This document shows positions 25,801 to 33,562 of a stretch of DNA of 64,000 bases, in pieces. The stretch comes from Planctomycetia bacterium (GTDB lineage Bacteria; Planctomycetota; Phycisphaerae; UBA1845; Fen-1342), in contig CP054190.1 of assembly GCA_015709575.1 (NCBI GenBank), forward strand, positions 3,284,616 to 3,348,615, in the 5' to 3' direction. The first letter of the stretch is position 1, and the number at the start of each line of letters is the position of its first letter. Under the pieces are notes generated by a model that saw only the letters and a program-made list of their open reading frames with translations, made no database searches and was not told where the DNA came from. The position numbers and the translations under genes are program-made.

Positions 25801-28183
25801 CTGCCAGGTCACGTCGGCGTCGAACTGCGCGTCGCTCGGCGGCACCTTCGGCGGCGCCGGCAGCGTCTGTCTGCAGCGCTACAGTCTTTCGCCGAACCTC
25901 AACATCCCGGATAACAGCCCGACCGGTGTCACCAGCACGATCAACGTGCCGGACAACTTCACCGTCTCGGATGTCAACGTGGCGCTGGTCATCCGCCATA
26001 CCTACCAGGGCGACGTGACCGTGACGCTCACCGCGCCCAACAGTGCGACGGCCGCTCTCATCAGCCGGCCGGGACAGCCGCAAAGCACGTTCGGCTTCAG
26101 CGCCAACAACTTCGGCAACCCCGGCACGCTGGCGCCGATGGTCCTCGATGACGCCGGCGCGAACGTCTATGACGTGCCGACCGTCGCCGCTCCGGGCACG
26201 GCCAACGTCACCGGCACCTGGAAGCCGGACCTCGGTCCGCTTTCGCTGCTCAATGGCACCAACGCCCAGGGCAACTGGGTGATGACACTGACGGACACCG
26301 CCAGCGGCGACACCGGAGCGCTGCTGGCCTGGGAGCTTGAGCTGTTCGCTGTCTGCGAGCCGGATCCGGTCGGGGCGTGCTGCTTCGCCGACGGCTCCTG
26401 CATCGTCGTGGACGGCGCCGTGTGCAACAGCGCCGGCGGCGGCTACCAGGGCACCGGTTCGACCTGCTCGCCCAGTCCGTGCGCGCAGCCGACCGGCCGC
26501 TGCTGCTTCCTGGATGGTTCCTGCACGGTGGTCACGGCCGCGGCCTGTGGCGGCGCGGGCGGCGATTACCAGGGCAACGGTACCGGCTGCACGCCGAATC
26601 CGTGCCCGCAGCCGCTTGGCGCGTGCTGCGGCGAGAACGGCGTCTGCGATGAGCTGACCGAGGCCGAGTGCCTCGCCAGCGGCGGCGTGTACCAGGGCGC
26701 CTTCAGCGTTTGCACGCCAAACCCCTGCCCGCTGCCGATCGGCGCCTGCTGCCTGCCGGACGGGCTGTGCGTGATCGCCACGTCGGCCGAGTGCGCTGCC
26801 TTCGGCGGCGCGTTCCAGGGCGGCAACTCGCTCTGCCCGACCGTCGCGGCGGTGCGGACTTATTCCCGCTCCCCGGCCCTTGTGATTCCGGATTTCACCA
26901 CCGTCACCGATGACATCGTCATCAGCGACCTGTACGGCGTGGCCGACCTCGACGTGGAGTACATCCTGCGGCACACGTTCGTGGGCGACCTGAACATCCG
27001 CATCACGCACGGCGCTACGACCGTGCATTTGTGGAGCCGCGATTGCGGCGGCAACGACAACATGAACGTCGTTGCCGACGATGAAGCCGGTGCAGCCGTC
27101 TGCGCTACGCCGGTCTCCGGTTCGTACAACCCCGCGTCCGTCACGCCCGGGCAGTCCCTGAGCGCCTTTGACGACCACCGGTCGGACGGTGTGTGGACGC
27201 TCGCGATCGAGGACGCCGCCGGCGCCGATACCGGCACCCTCGACTACTGGGCGCTGCGGATTACGCCGCGGGCGTGTGTCATTACGGGCGCGTGCTGCCT
27301 GCCCGAAGCGCCGGGCTGCATCGACGGCGTGACGCAAGCACAGTGCCAGAATGCGTTCGGCGGCGTCTACCAGGGCGACTTCAGCGACTGCGTGCCGAAC
27401 CCCTGCCCGCAGCCGACCGGCGCATGCTGCCTCGAAGGCGGCACGTGCGTGATCCGCACGTTGGCCGAGTGCCAGGCGATCGAGGGTGAGTACCAGGGCG
27501 ACGGCTCGGGCTGCACGCCGAATCCGTGTGTGCAGCCGGTCGGCGCGTGCTGCTTCGCCGACGGTTCCTGCCTGATCCGAAACGCGGCTGACTGCGGTTC
27601 GCAGGGCGGCAGTTACCAGGGCGACGGCTCGGGCTGCACGCCCAACCCCTGCCCGCAGCCGCCGACCGGCGCCTGCTGCCGCGGCTCGAACTGCGTGATC
27701 GACACGCAGGCGGGCTGCGACTTCGTGGGCGGCGACTACCGCGGCGACGGCAGCTCCTGCACGCCCAACCCGTGCGTGCAGAATCGCTGTGCGGGCGTGC
27801 TCGTCGGCGACGCCAACTGCGACAACTCGGTCAACAACTTCGACATCGACTTCTTTGTCGAGGGCGTGCTGATCGGTTCGCCGCCGGAGCCGACGTCCGC
27901 ACCGGCGGGTTACCTGTTGCTGGGCGGCACGCAGGCGTGCTGGGACAAGCGCCGTTGCTGGGGCGACGTCAACTGCGACGGCGTCTTCAACAACTTCGAC
28001 ATCGACCCGTTCGTGGCCTGCATCCTGGTTCCGCCGACGCCGGGCACGGGTTGCCCGGGCTGCGGAATCCAGGCGTGCTGCCTGCCGGGTTCGTGTGCCG
28101 AGCTGTTCCCGGCCGCGTGCACCATGATCGGCGGAGTGCCGATGGGCCCCGGCTCGAATTGCGGCAACGTGGTTTGTCCGTAG
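22820..28183 (+). CDS. Giant secreted Cys-repeat/P-domain protein with dockerin-like end
   Basis: A 1787-residue exported protein. Signal peptide MQSWSCCRGIV...LAHA; unknown domain ~30-410; three bacterial pre-peptidase-like beta domains (~415-550, 553-690, 692-815; each with NDxC..., DVWF or DVWH, GxxYYxRV or YTIRV); then Cys-rich repeats of ~41 residues, consensus GACC..DGSC......C...GG.YQGdGs.C.PNPC, 14 in all. Repeats 1-5 precede a proprotein-convertase P-domain (~1023-1177), 6-9 precede a second P-domain (~1347-1484), 10-13 follow, then two dockerin-like repeats ([18 protein letters not shown]; ~1657-1735) and a final Cys repeat. ATG has GAAGGAG upstream. No catalytic domain is seen; probably adhesive or structural at the cell surface. 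Confidence 0.85.
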   Translation: MQSWSCCRGIVATVLSLALPLLAHAGPDVIVGEIPDVSNYGASSGNAVWAIGTTSCNLGDAELTWIDCSTPLPSLCNQHPVISQNLYRLHDGRFEQLGQAWLKHGFCALQGTVCSSGCSPSSAGCDALGILCSDPYSSGLNGSQGGLGPKYLVNPATGFFPVPYITSGNNPDATLNKRLHAPTGDISPVNYPGALYFVSSIYIQPEDAAAGNANNNQSYRRVSFSGNTMALNDTTQRQKPAIQAWKDHGLGVGVPDPDVLLVNVDVPGDGRFIVGCKVKLTGDPTYPYEYEYAIQNLYSDRAARAVSVPLQAGALVSAIGFRDVPYHSGELQTGTDWTGAASGSAVTWTMPAWSGDHRTANALRWDTIYNYRFRCNHGPASGLLTMTLFDAGSGSPGTASAMVLVPDPSGVILPGNDECATAIPVVAGSTNFTNANATNSGPAEAGACGDLSADVWFRYQATCNGNVTIDTCGSAFNTTLAVYATNCPAAPNTAIACNDNASSGTCSGSQQSSVTFNGTNGTIYYIRVGGSGGAQGAGILTITDPGCGPFPPPNDACANAIPVYDGIPYLGTTTLATNDGTATCGTSSTSPDVWHTYTPCTSGTVIFELCGSSYDTVVSVRTACGTGGTQVGCIDDRPGGAPACPASSLHSYLSVNLTAGVTYYVRVAGYQGLTGDYRLLVIGGGGAPAPGNDDCDNRAGVGLGSTPFNTCAATTDGPAHGACPTNVTKDVWFNHPSSCDGQLTISINGLSFNGAMAVYDDAGCLNLGSRLLACVNNSAGTGSETVTIQAVSGRNYTIRVGGVSNAGGSGTLEISCVPDPVGACCFGNGTCEQMSDFNCVATSGNFLGVGIPCTPDPCNSPTGACCYEDGSCDLTTQAACQAGGGSFQGPGSSCSPNPCPQPSGACCLSGGTCQDLTLAACNAAGGNFQGAGVPCAPGLCSAATGACCLSSGSCGIVSQAVCGAVGGSFQGVGSSCTPNPCAQPNGACCLSNGTCQVTSASNCASLGGTFGGAGSVCLQRYSLSPNLNIPDNSPTGVTSTINVPDNFTVSDVNVALVIRHTYQGDVTVTLTAPNSATAALISRPGQPQSTFGFSANNFGNPGTLAPMVLDDAGANVYDVPTVAAPGTANVTGTWKPDLGPLSLLNGTNAQGNWVMTLTDTASGDTGALLAWELELFAVCEPDPVGACCFADGSCIVVDGAVCNSAGGGYQGTGSTCSPSPCAQPTGRCCFLDGSCTVVTAAACGGAGGDYQGNGTGCTPNPCPQPLGACCGENGVCDELTEAECLASGGVYQGAFSVCTPNPCPLPIGACCLPDGLCVIATSAECAAFGGAFQGGNSLCPTVAAVRTYSRSPALVIPDFTTVTDDIVISDLYGVADLDVEYILRHTFVGDLNIRITHGATTVHLWSRDCGGNDNMNVVADDEAGAAVCATPVSGSYNPASVTPGQSLSAFDDHRSDGVWTLAIEDAAGADTGTLDYWALRITPRACVITGACCLPEAPGCIDGVTQAQCQNAFGGVYQGDFSDCVPNPCPQPTGACCLEGGTCVIRTLAECQAIEGEYQGDGSGCTPNPCVQPVGACCFADGSCLIRNAADCGSQGGSYQGDGSGCTPNPCPQPPTGACCRGSNCVIDTQAGCDFVGGDYRGDGSSCTPNPCVQNRCAGVLVGDANCDNSVNNFDIDFFVEGVLIGSPPEPTSAPAGYLLLGGTQACWDKRRCWGDVNCDGVFNNFDIDPFVACILVPPTPGTGCPGCGIQACCLPGSCAELFPAACTMIGGVPMGPGSNCGNVVCP

Positions 28184-28299
28184 GTCGCCACGCTCCGCCG
28201 CCCGCGGCTGGATGCGGGCGGCTCGGCGGGCTCGGCGGCTCAAGCGTCGGTACTGCCGCCGCATGAAGCGTCGGGTGCAGTGAATTGAAGTGCAAAAAC

Positions 28300-28351
28300 C
28301 CCGCGGGTCGACTGACGGCAACGGCCGTCGGCCGACCCGCGGGTCTTTATT
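28300..28351 (+). terminator. Intrinsic terminator of the giant gene
   Basis: CCCGCGGGTCG (28300-28310) pairs perfectly with 28333-28343, with an inner GACGG/CCGTC stem, followed by TCTTTATT. AAAAA before the stem would give a T-run on the other strand, so it may work both ways. Confidence 0.85.
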
Positions 28352-28421
28352 GCGAACTCAATCCGAGCGTCGCCGCGGTAGTCGGTCGCCGGTGACAGCG
28401 GCTGGCCCTGAACACAGCAGC

Positions 28422-28500
28422 AGGCCGGCGCTGAGCACCGCAGTCGCAGGCTGGTTCAGCGCGCGGTCGTAGGCTGGTGCTGAGTGCAGCGAAGCCCAGC
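28422..28500. repeat. REP-like repeat block (family A)
   Basis: Three divergent copies: AGGCCGGCGCTGAGCACCG at 28422, AGGCTGGTTCAGCGCGCGG at 28448 and a longer copy from 28471 (AGGCTGGTGCTGAGTGCAGC...) that matches 11562-11588 almost base for base. Confidence 0.65.
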
Positions 28501-28605
28501 GGAGGGTGCCCATCCGACAGCCGTTGCGTCGGCAGGACGGATGACCCGCGCCCGGCGGCGCTGTCTGACATTATTGGTCAGAATCAGAATTTCCTGCTTG
28601 ACGAA

Positions 28606-28616
28606 CCCCCCCCCCC
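28606..28616. repeat. C11 homopolymer tract
   Basis: Eleven consecutive C residues between TTGACG (28598-28603) and TACATT (28618-28623), which would be a promoter with a 14-nt spacer. The rest of the 28184-28952 gap has the terminator, the repeats above and a weak small ORF. Confidence 0.6.
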
Positions 28617-28676
28617 ATACATTGCCGATAGTCAGGGTAGAATCTTCCGGCTGGACGGCCGGATCGGACAACAACG

Positions 28677-28892
28677 ATGCGATCGCTAATCGCAGCAATG
28701 CTGCTCGCGTCAGGGGTCGCAAAATCCCTTGCGTTCCCGCCATTCGTCTCGTACGTCGGGGATTGCGCGCGACTGACGCGTTTCGCCGGAACCACCTCAT
28801 CCGGCACGCCAGAATCCACCACCATGCTGCGCATGCACATATCAAATGCTTGCGTCCCTGGCACGGGGCACAATTGCGGAGTTCATAGATGA
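28677..28892 (+). CDS. Possible small exported protein
   Basis: A 71-residue ORF starting MRSLIAAMLLASGVAKSLAF, which could be a signal peptide, followed by a Thr/Ser/Cys-containing stretch with no family. There is no ribosome binding site and coding quality is unclear. It may be spurious or the remains of a larger gene. Confidence 0.2.
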   Translation: MRSLIAAMLLASGVAKSLAFPPFVSYVGDCARLTRFAGTTSSGTPESTTMLRMHISNACVPGTGHNCGVHR

Positions 28893-28952
28893 TGATGTTG
28901 CAGCCGGATACGCTGTTATTGTTTTGCGTACTGTGCAACCCGGGAGAAACAC

Positions 28953-29324
28953 ATGAATCGAGTCGCGGTATCAATCGCAGTTCTTGCCTGCACGATCAGC
29001 CTCACGACCACCGCATCGGCGCAGAGTTGCTACAGGGAAGTCGCCGTGGTCATTTGCGACGATTGCTCCTTTAGCATCTGTTCGTGTGCCTACAACGGGG
29101 CAGTGTGTCCATCCTACAACATCGTCTGTGCCACACGCATCAAGCTGGAGGAGGGATTCGCGAAGGGGCCGTCCTATCAGGAACCCTGCTGGCTCTCGCG
29201 CAGGTGCCGTTCCGAAATGGGCGGACCGTGCAACTCTGAGAACCCGTGCGTTCCGTACGACGACGTAATCTACGGGCCACTCTGGTGGGACCACGACTTG
29301 ACACACTTGTGCGATGAGGCGTGA
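28953..29324 (+). CDS. Small cysteine-rich secreted protein
   Basis: A 123-residue protein not matched to a family. Signal peptide MNRVAVSIAVLACTISLTTTASA, then a mature part with about a dozen cysteines (CYREVAVVICDDCSFSICSC, CPSYNIVC, CNSENPC), likely forming disulfides outside the cytoplasm. The ATG has CGGGAGAAACAC upstream. It lies 90 bp before the next gene on the same strand and could share its transcript. Confidence 0.6.
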   Translation: MNRVAVSIAVLACTISLTTTASAQSCYREVAVVICDDCSFSICSCAYNGAVCPSYNIVCATRIKLEEGFAKGPSYQEPCWLSRRCRSEMGGPCNSENPCVPYDDVIYGPLWWDHDLTHLCDEA

Positions 29325-29414
29325 CGATCTTGCGCTAACCTTGGCCGACCCGGCTACCAGAGCTCCCCTTGGGCGTGCGACTGCCCCGGCACCCGACAGA
29401 CCGGAGGACATGAG

Positions 29415-30869
29415 ATGTACACGTTGCTTGCACTCCTCGCGACGGCTCCCGGCCTACCCCCCGAGTTGGAGGCGTTGCACCGGTTTCGCGGCCCTGAAGT
29501 GCTCAGAACGGCTGTCATCCAGTGGACTGTGCGCGATGACCTCGTTGACACCGATCAGAACCACGGTGCACATACTCGCTACTACACCACCCGCATCGCC
29601 GGAAACGACGTGGCAGTGACGCACCACGGGGATGAAGAGGGAGCGATTGCGCGACTGCCCGATGGTGCCCCGGCAGTCGGTGCGGATTACAACGGGGAGA
29701 GGTCGCTGCTGCGATCGAATGGCGAGCTCTGGGAGCATCCGGAAAACGCCCCCTTTGCAAACACCTGGAGCCCGGATAGGGCGCCCTTTTTTGAAGTGTT
29801 CGACGTGCGGCGGATGGGACTCGACTCCGGTCCGATGCAGCAGCCACTCAGCGACCAGCGTCGTGCAGCGGGTTTGCCGGACCTGGAGTACAAGGTCGAA
29901 CGGGATGGGGATCTCACGCTGGTACGCGGACGCTCGCCGACCGGCACCGAGTATCGCTGGTGGCTCGACACCCGCAAGGACAACGCCGTCGTCCGCTCGG
30001 CGGTATATCAGAACGGCCGAGCAATCGGACAAACGGACTATGACCTCGAGCAATTTGACAATGTCTGGTTTCCGGCTCGCGTCACGCAATACCGGCTTGG
30101 CGCGGGCGACGTGGTCGGAGTGCGTGCGTCTCGTATCATCAATATCGTGCGGGCCGAGTTCAACCGTGACTCCCATCCAAAGATCCTCACGCCGGAGGAC
30201 ATTGGAATCGAGGTCGGCACTTCGATCCGTGGGCAGGACCCAGGCTGCCGTCACGGTGTGTGGGACGGTGCGGAGGTGATCGCAACTACCGAGTTCCTCA
30301 CACGCGCACAAAGCGGCCAGTTGCGCCGCGGTCCGACCGTAACACGCGAGCTTGTCCAGCGCGGCGCGCTGCCTGCATCGCAATTGGAGGCACTCTCGAC
30401 GGCAGAGGCGAAACACGCGGCCTGGCCGGGGCCGCCGGAGCAGCGTGAGCGAACTGTGTGGGGCCCGCTGCCGTTCGAGTCTGATTGGGAGGCCTACACG
30501 CGACGGTTCATCACCCGGCACAAATTGGCCGCGGACCAGACCCAACGAGCACTCGACATTCTGAAGGACTGCAAGGCGCAGGCCGCACGGTTTCTGGCGC
30601 GGCATAAAGATGACTGCGTCAAGATCGACGAAGACCTGAAGGCCGCAAAGTCGGCCGCAGGTGAGACGCAGCCGGAGAGAGCGATGGCAATCGCCGCCCG
30701 GATTCGTCCGCTGCGCGAAGGCGTGGAGCGGATCCGCAAGAGTGAGCTGGAACCGAGGCTGGAGCGCGTGCTGACGACCGAACAACGTCAGGCGGCAGAG
30801 AAGTCGTCCGGAAACGCCGCGACGGACACGGCCGCGCAATCGCAGCCTGTGAGTGGACCGGCGGAATAG
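29415..30869 (+). CDS. Unknown envelope protein, LolA-like middle region
   Basis: A 484-residue protein with a short hydrophobic start (MYTLLALLATAPG) that could be a signal peptide. Residues ~150-240 (LTLVRGRSPTGTEYRWWLDTRKDNAVVRSAVYQNG...DNVWFPARVTQYR) follow the pattern of LolA/outer-membrane lipoprotein-sorting-like domains of planctomycetes. The C-terminal ~130 residues are charged helices (coiled-coil-like) ending in an Ala/Ser/Gln tail. Strong GGAGGA site 6 nt before the ATG. No enzyme motif is seen; function unknown. Confidence 0.65.
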   Translation: MYTLLALLATAPGLPPELEALHRFRGPEVLRTAVIQWTVRDDLVDTDQNHGAHTRYYTTRIAGNDVAVTHHGDEEGAIARLPDGAPAVGADYNGERSLLRSNGELWEHPENAPFANTWSPDRAPFFEVFDVRRMGLDSGPMQQPLSDQRRAAGLPDLEYKVERDGDLTLVRGRSPTGTEYRWWLDTRKDNAVVRSAVYQNGRAIGQTDYDLEQFDNVWFPARVTQYRLGAGDVVGVRASRIINIVRAEFNRDSHPKILTPEDIGIEVGTSIRGQDPGCRHGVWDGAEVIATTEFLTRAQSGQLRRGPTVTRELVQRGALPASQLEALSTAEAKHAAWPGPPEQRERTVWGPLPFESDWEAYTRRFITRHKLAADQTQRALDILKDCKAQAARFLARHKDDCVKIDEDLKAAKSAAGETQPERAMAIAARIRPLREGVERIRKSELEPRLERVLTTEQRQAAEKSSGNAATDTAAQSQPVSGPAE

Positions 30870-31220
30870 CACATGAGCCGTACAAAACCGCCGCCTGGCC
30901 CCGCCCCCGTCTACCCGCGCTGCCGGGAATAGCGAATACAGTGGCCCAGAGCCCGTGCAGCAGATGCCGTGAGCACTGGCCCCCGCCCGCCACTTGGGCT
31001 GCCGAATCCGCTCGCCGGCCGCCTGGAGACGGAAATCCGTTTTTTTTTTTTGACTTCCCGATAATCGTGGGTGATGCTTCGGGTAGAGCTGGCGTCGGCG
31101 ATTTCGCTATGGTGCCAGTGTTCAGAGCGGGCGCCGCAATGAGGATCTCGTCTAACCGGCCTGTTCCGTTCCGAAGTGCTGACTCGTGCGAACCCCGACT
31201 CCAACCGAAGGGAGTGTCAA
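30870..31220. other. Intergenic region with terminator
   Basis: 351 bp without a gene apart from the T12 terminator at 31029-31051. TCGGGTAGAGCTGGCG and the following bases show no clear promoter. Confidence 0.4.
31029..31051 (+). terminator. Short-stem terminator with T12 tract
   Basis: ACGG, AAAT loop, CCGT followed by 12 consecutive T (31040-31051). The stem is short, extended slightly by A-T and G.T pairs. It lies 160 bp after the 29415 gene. Confidence 0.55.
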
Positions 31221-32288
31221 ATGCTGTCCCTCCTCATCGCCTGCTTCGCTCAGCCCGTAACCCACGCCGACATCGCTGATGTTCTGGATTCACGCCGCGC
31301 CGACGCGGCAGGCCTGGTCTACGAGTACACCCAGAGCGTGCACGTCCTCGACGAGGCGCCGGAGTTCGACGCCGACGCCATCGAAAAGGCGCTGGCCGAC
31401 GGTAAACGCACGGTCGTCTACCGCCATCGCCTCACTACGCTGGGCAACGAGGCGCTGAACGAATTTCTCACCGATGATCCGGCCGCCGGCTACGAGCCGG
31501 TCGTCGAGAGCATGCTCTCCGACCGCTACGTCTCGCGCCACGTCCGCGTCAACAAGCGCGGCCTGCGCAACCACGCCGTCGTGGAGGGCGGCGCGCCGGC
31601 AGGCACCTTCCGCTGGAACCCCGCTCCGGCCGTCTTCGGCGTTCGCCTCTCCGACGTGCGATCCGCAGCCAGTGCGTCGTCGCTGATCCTCGACGGCACG
31701 CTGGCTCCCGCCGGCAAGGCCGGCGCCCTGTTCCGCTTCGCCGGTGCGCACACCGACGAAGGCGTCACGCACCACCTCATCGCCGACGTCGCCGTGGACG
31801 GCCTGATCGAGCGCGTGCGCCAGGAATTTTCGCCCGCCGCCGATGCGAGATCGCTGGTCACGCGCGAGCACATCGTTCGTCGCAGCGCCGTTGTGAACGG
31901 GCTGCGCGTGCCGGTCGAAGCCGTGGTCGTCGTGTCGAACAGCGGCGTTCCCGCGCCGCGCTGCAACATTCACGTGATCGAGGTGACGGAGGCGGCACAC
32001 CATCCCGGGCTGTCGCGCGACGATGTCACGATCTGGCCGGAGACGGTTTCCACGGTGATCCGCACGGACCGGGCCGACGGAACGTCCCTGCGCCAGACGT
32101 ACAACGACGAAGGCCGCCTGCTGGAAGAGCAGGTGACGGCCGGCCCTGAGCCGCTGGAAGGATCCGGGGTTCGCGTCGCCCGCGAAAGCCAGCAGTGGCG
32201 GCGCGGCATACCTGCCGTGGCGGGCGCGGCCGCCGCGCTGGCGGTGGTGGGAATGTGCCTGATGCGCAACCGCGGCGCCGGTCGCTGA
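31221..32288 (+). CDS. Unknown exported protein with C-terminal membrane anchor
   Basis: A 355-residue protein: a short signal-like start (MLSLLIACFAQPVTHA), a region predicted to be beta-rich, and a C-terminal transmembrane helix (AVAGAAAALAVVGMCLM) followed by RNRGAGR, so it is probably anchored with most of the chain outside. No family recognised. It shares a general plan with the 29415 protein: N-terminal conditions, then a NGLRVPVEAVVVV segment like its VWFPARVTQY. ATG chosen for GAAGGGAG upstream; the frame opens at 31176. Confidence 0.6.
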   Translation: MLSLLIACFAQPVTHADIADVLDSRRADAAGLVYEYTQSVHVLDEAPEFDADAIEKALADGKRTVVYRHRLTTLGNEALNEFLTDDPAAGYEPVVESMLSDRYVSRHVRVNKRGLRNHAVVEGGAPAGTFRWNPAPAVFGVRLSDVRSAASASSLILDGTLAPAGKAGALFRFAGAHTDEGVTHHLIADVAVDGLIERVRQEFSPAADARSLVTREHIVRRSAVVNGLRVPVEAVVVVSNSGVPAPRCNIHVIEVTEAAHHPGLSRDDVTIWPETVSTVIRTDRADGTSLRQTYNDEGRLLEEQVTAGPEPLEGSGVRVARESQQWRRGIPAVAGAAAALAVVGMCLMRNRGAGR

Positions 32289-32450
32289 TCCGGCGAATTG
32301 CTGCGTAGCTACGCGCGAAACAGGATCACAGAGTAACGCTGTGCGCCGGAAGTGCGAGAGCGGTTCCCGCAGGTGCCTGGCTCACGATCAGCCGGTCCGA
32401 TCAAGCAACGAGACTCGTCCGGTTTGCGCCGACCGGGACCACTTTCGTCA

Positions 32451-33329
32451 TCACGGATATTTCGACCGCGGGCCAACCCCCAGCGCCGCCCGAAACTTGT
32501 TCTCGCTGTACGGCCGCTGATCAAACGGCGGCAGCCCCACGCTCATGAGTTCGAACAGCCGCCCGCCGTTCTCCTCCTGCACGCTGTCCTCGCGGCCGAG
32601 CTGTGTGCCGTTCGCGTTGTAATACGCGTGCACCAATTCGTGGAACAGCGCCACGTGCGGCGGGCGCGAGCCGGCCGCGGTGTGCGTCTTGTGGGGGTCA
32701 TAGTTGATGCGCGTGCTCACGCCCTTGCCGCGCTCCAGCCACGGTTCGAGCGCCAGGCAAAGCACGTCCATCTCGTCCTTGGAGGGCAGCCCCGTTCCGC
32801 CGATCCAGTCGTTCAACTGCTTCTCGATCTCCACGGGCGTGCGCGGCAGCCCGGGCTTGGCGGCCGTCATCGGCGCATGCGCAAACGGGCTGCGATCCAC
32901 CGTGCCGTTCCAGCGCGGCAGCTTGGCGGACACCAGCTCCTTGGCGAGCGTCGCGGTGGTCTTGCCCGACGCGGCCAGCGTCTTCTTGAACTCCGCGCCG
33001 AACCCCGCCTTGTCCATCTGGTCATACATCAATCGCAACAGCACATAGGCGGCGGTGGTCCCGGCCGCCTGGTTTGCCCCGGCGCCGCCATAGACGATGA
33101 GCTGGCGCTTGCCCAGCGCGCTGAGATCCTGGATGAATTTCGCTCCGAGCGGGAATGACTGAATCTCCGCCAGATGCTGCATCACCGTCGTGATGTAGCT
33201 GCCGCCGCCGGGCAGCACAGCGGGACGGATGAAGATGGTGGTGTGCGGGAGCTGCTGCTCCCCGGTCGGCGCCGTGGTCACGGCCGGCGTGGGACGCGAA
33301 ATGCCGCGATGAAACAGCTTCTCGAACAT
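32451..33329 (-). CDS. M91-like zinc metallopeptidase (NleD-type motif)
   Basis: A 292-residue protein. HELVHAYYNANGT at residues 230-242 contains the HExxH zinc motif and the HAYYNA...G context typical of peptidase family M91, whose best-known member is the type III effector NleD. A downstream EEN (residues 252-254) and GLPPFDQRPYSENKFRAALG also follow the M91 layout. N-terminal ~200 residues are unrecognised, and there is no clear signal peptide. The start has GGAGG 9 nt upstream; the longer frame to 33566 looks non-coding. It is 233 bp downstream of the S9 peptidase gene. Activity likely; substrate unknown. Confidence 0.7.
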   Translation of the reverse strand: MFEKLFHRGISRPTPAVTTAPTGEQQLPHTTIFIRPAVLPGGGSYITTVMQHLAEIQSFPLGAKFIQDLSALGKRQLIVYGGAGANQAAGTTAAYVLLRLMYDQMDKAGFGAEFKKTLAASGKTTATLAKELVSAKLPRWNGTVDRSPFAHAPMTAAKPGLPRTPVEIEKQLNDWIGGTGLPSKDEMDVLCLALEPWLERGKGVSTRINYDPHKTHTAAGSRPPHVALFHELVHAYYNANGTQLGREDSVQEENGGRLFELMSVGLPPFDQRPYSENKFRAALGVGPRSKYP

Positions 33330-33562
33330 GACTAGAGCCTCCGGCGATCGGATCCGCGTGCGAGCGGAGTACCCATTCCGCGGCGCGCACCAGCGCACCA
33401 CGGGGCGCATCCGTCGCGCCGGGGCGTGCGCGAAGAGCATCCACCCGCGTATTGTACCTTCCCACCACGCTTCGCGCTGCGCGGAATGTTTTCCCACGCG
33501 GCGCAGGCGCCCCCGGCAAGCGCACCGCCGAGGTCGGCCGGCCAGCCACGCCCCGCGGTGCG

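Noticed and set aside
23768-28321. 1517-residue reading frame antisense to the giant gene
   Set aside because: No domain is recognisable, it is Arg/Ala/Val-rich, and it mirrors the GC-rich repeats of the + strand gene, which has a signal peptide, ribosome site and clear domains.
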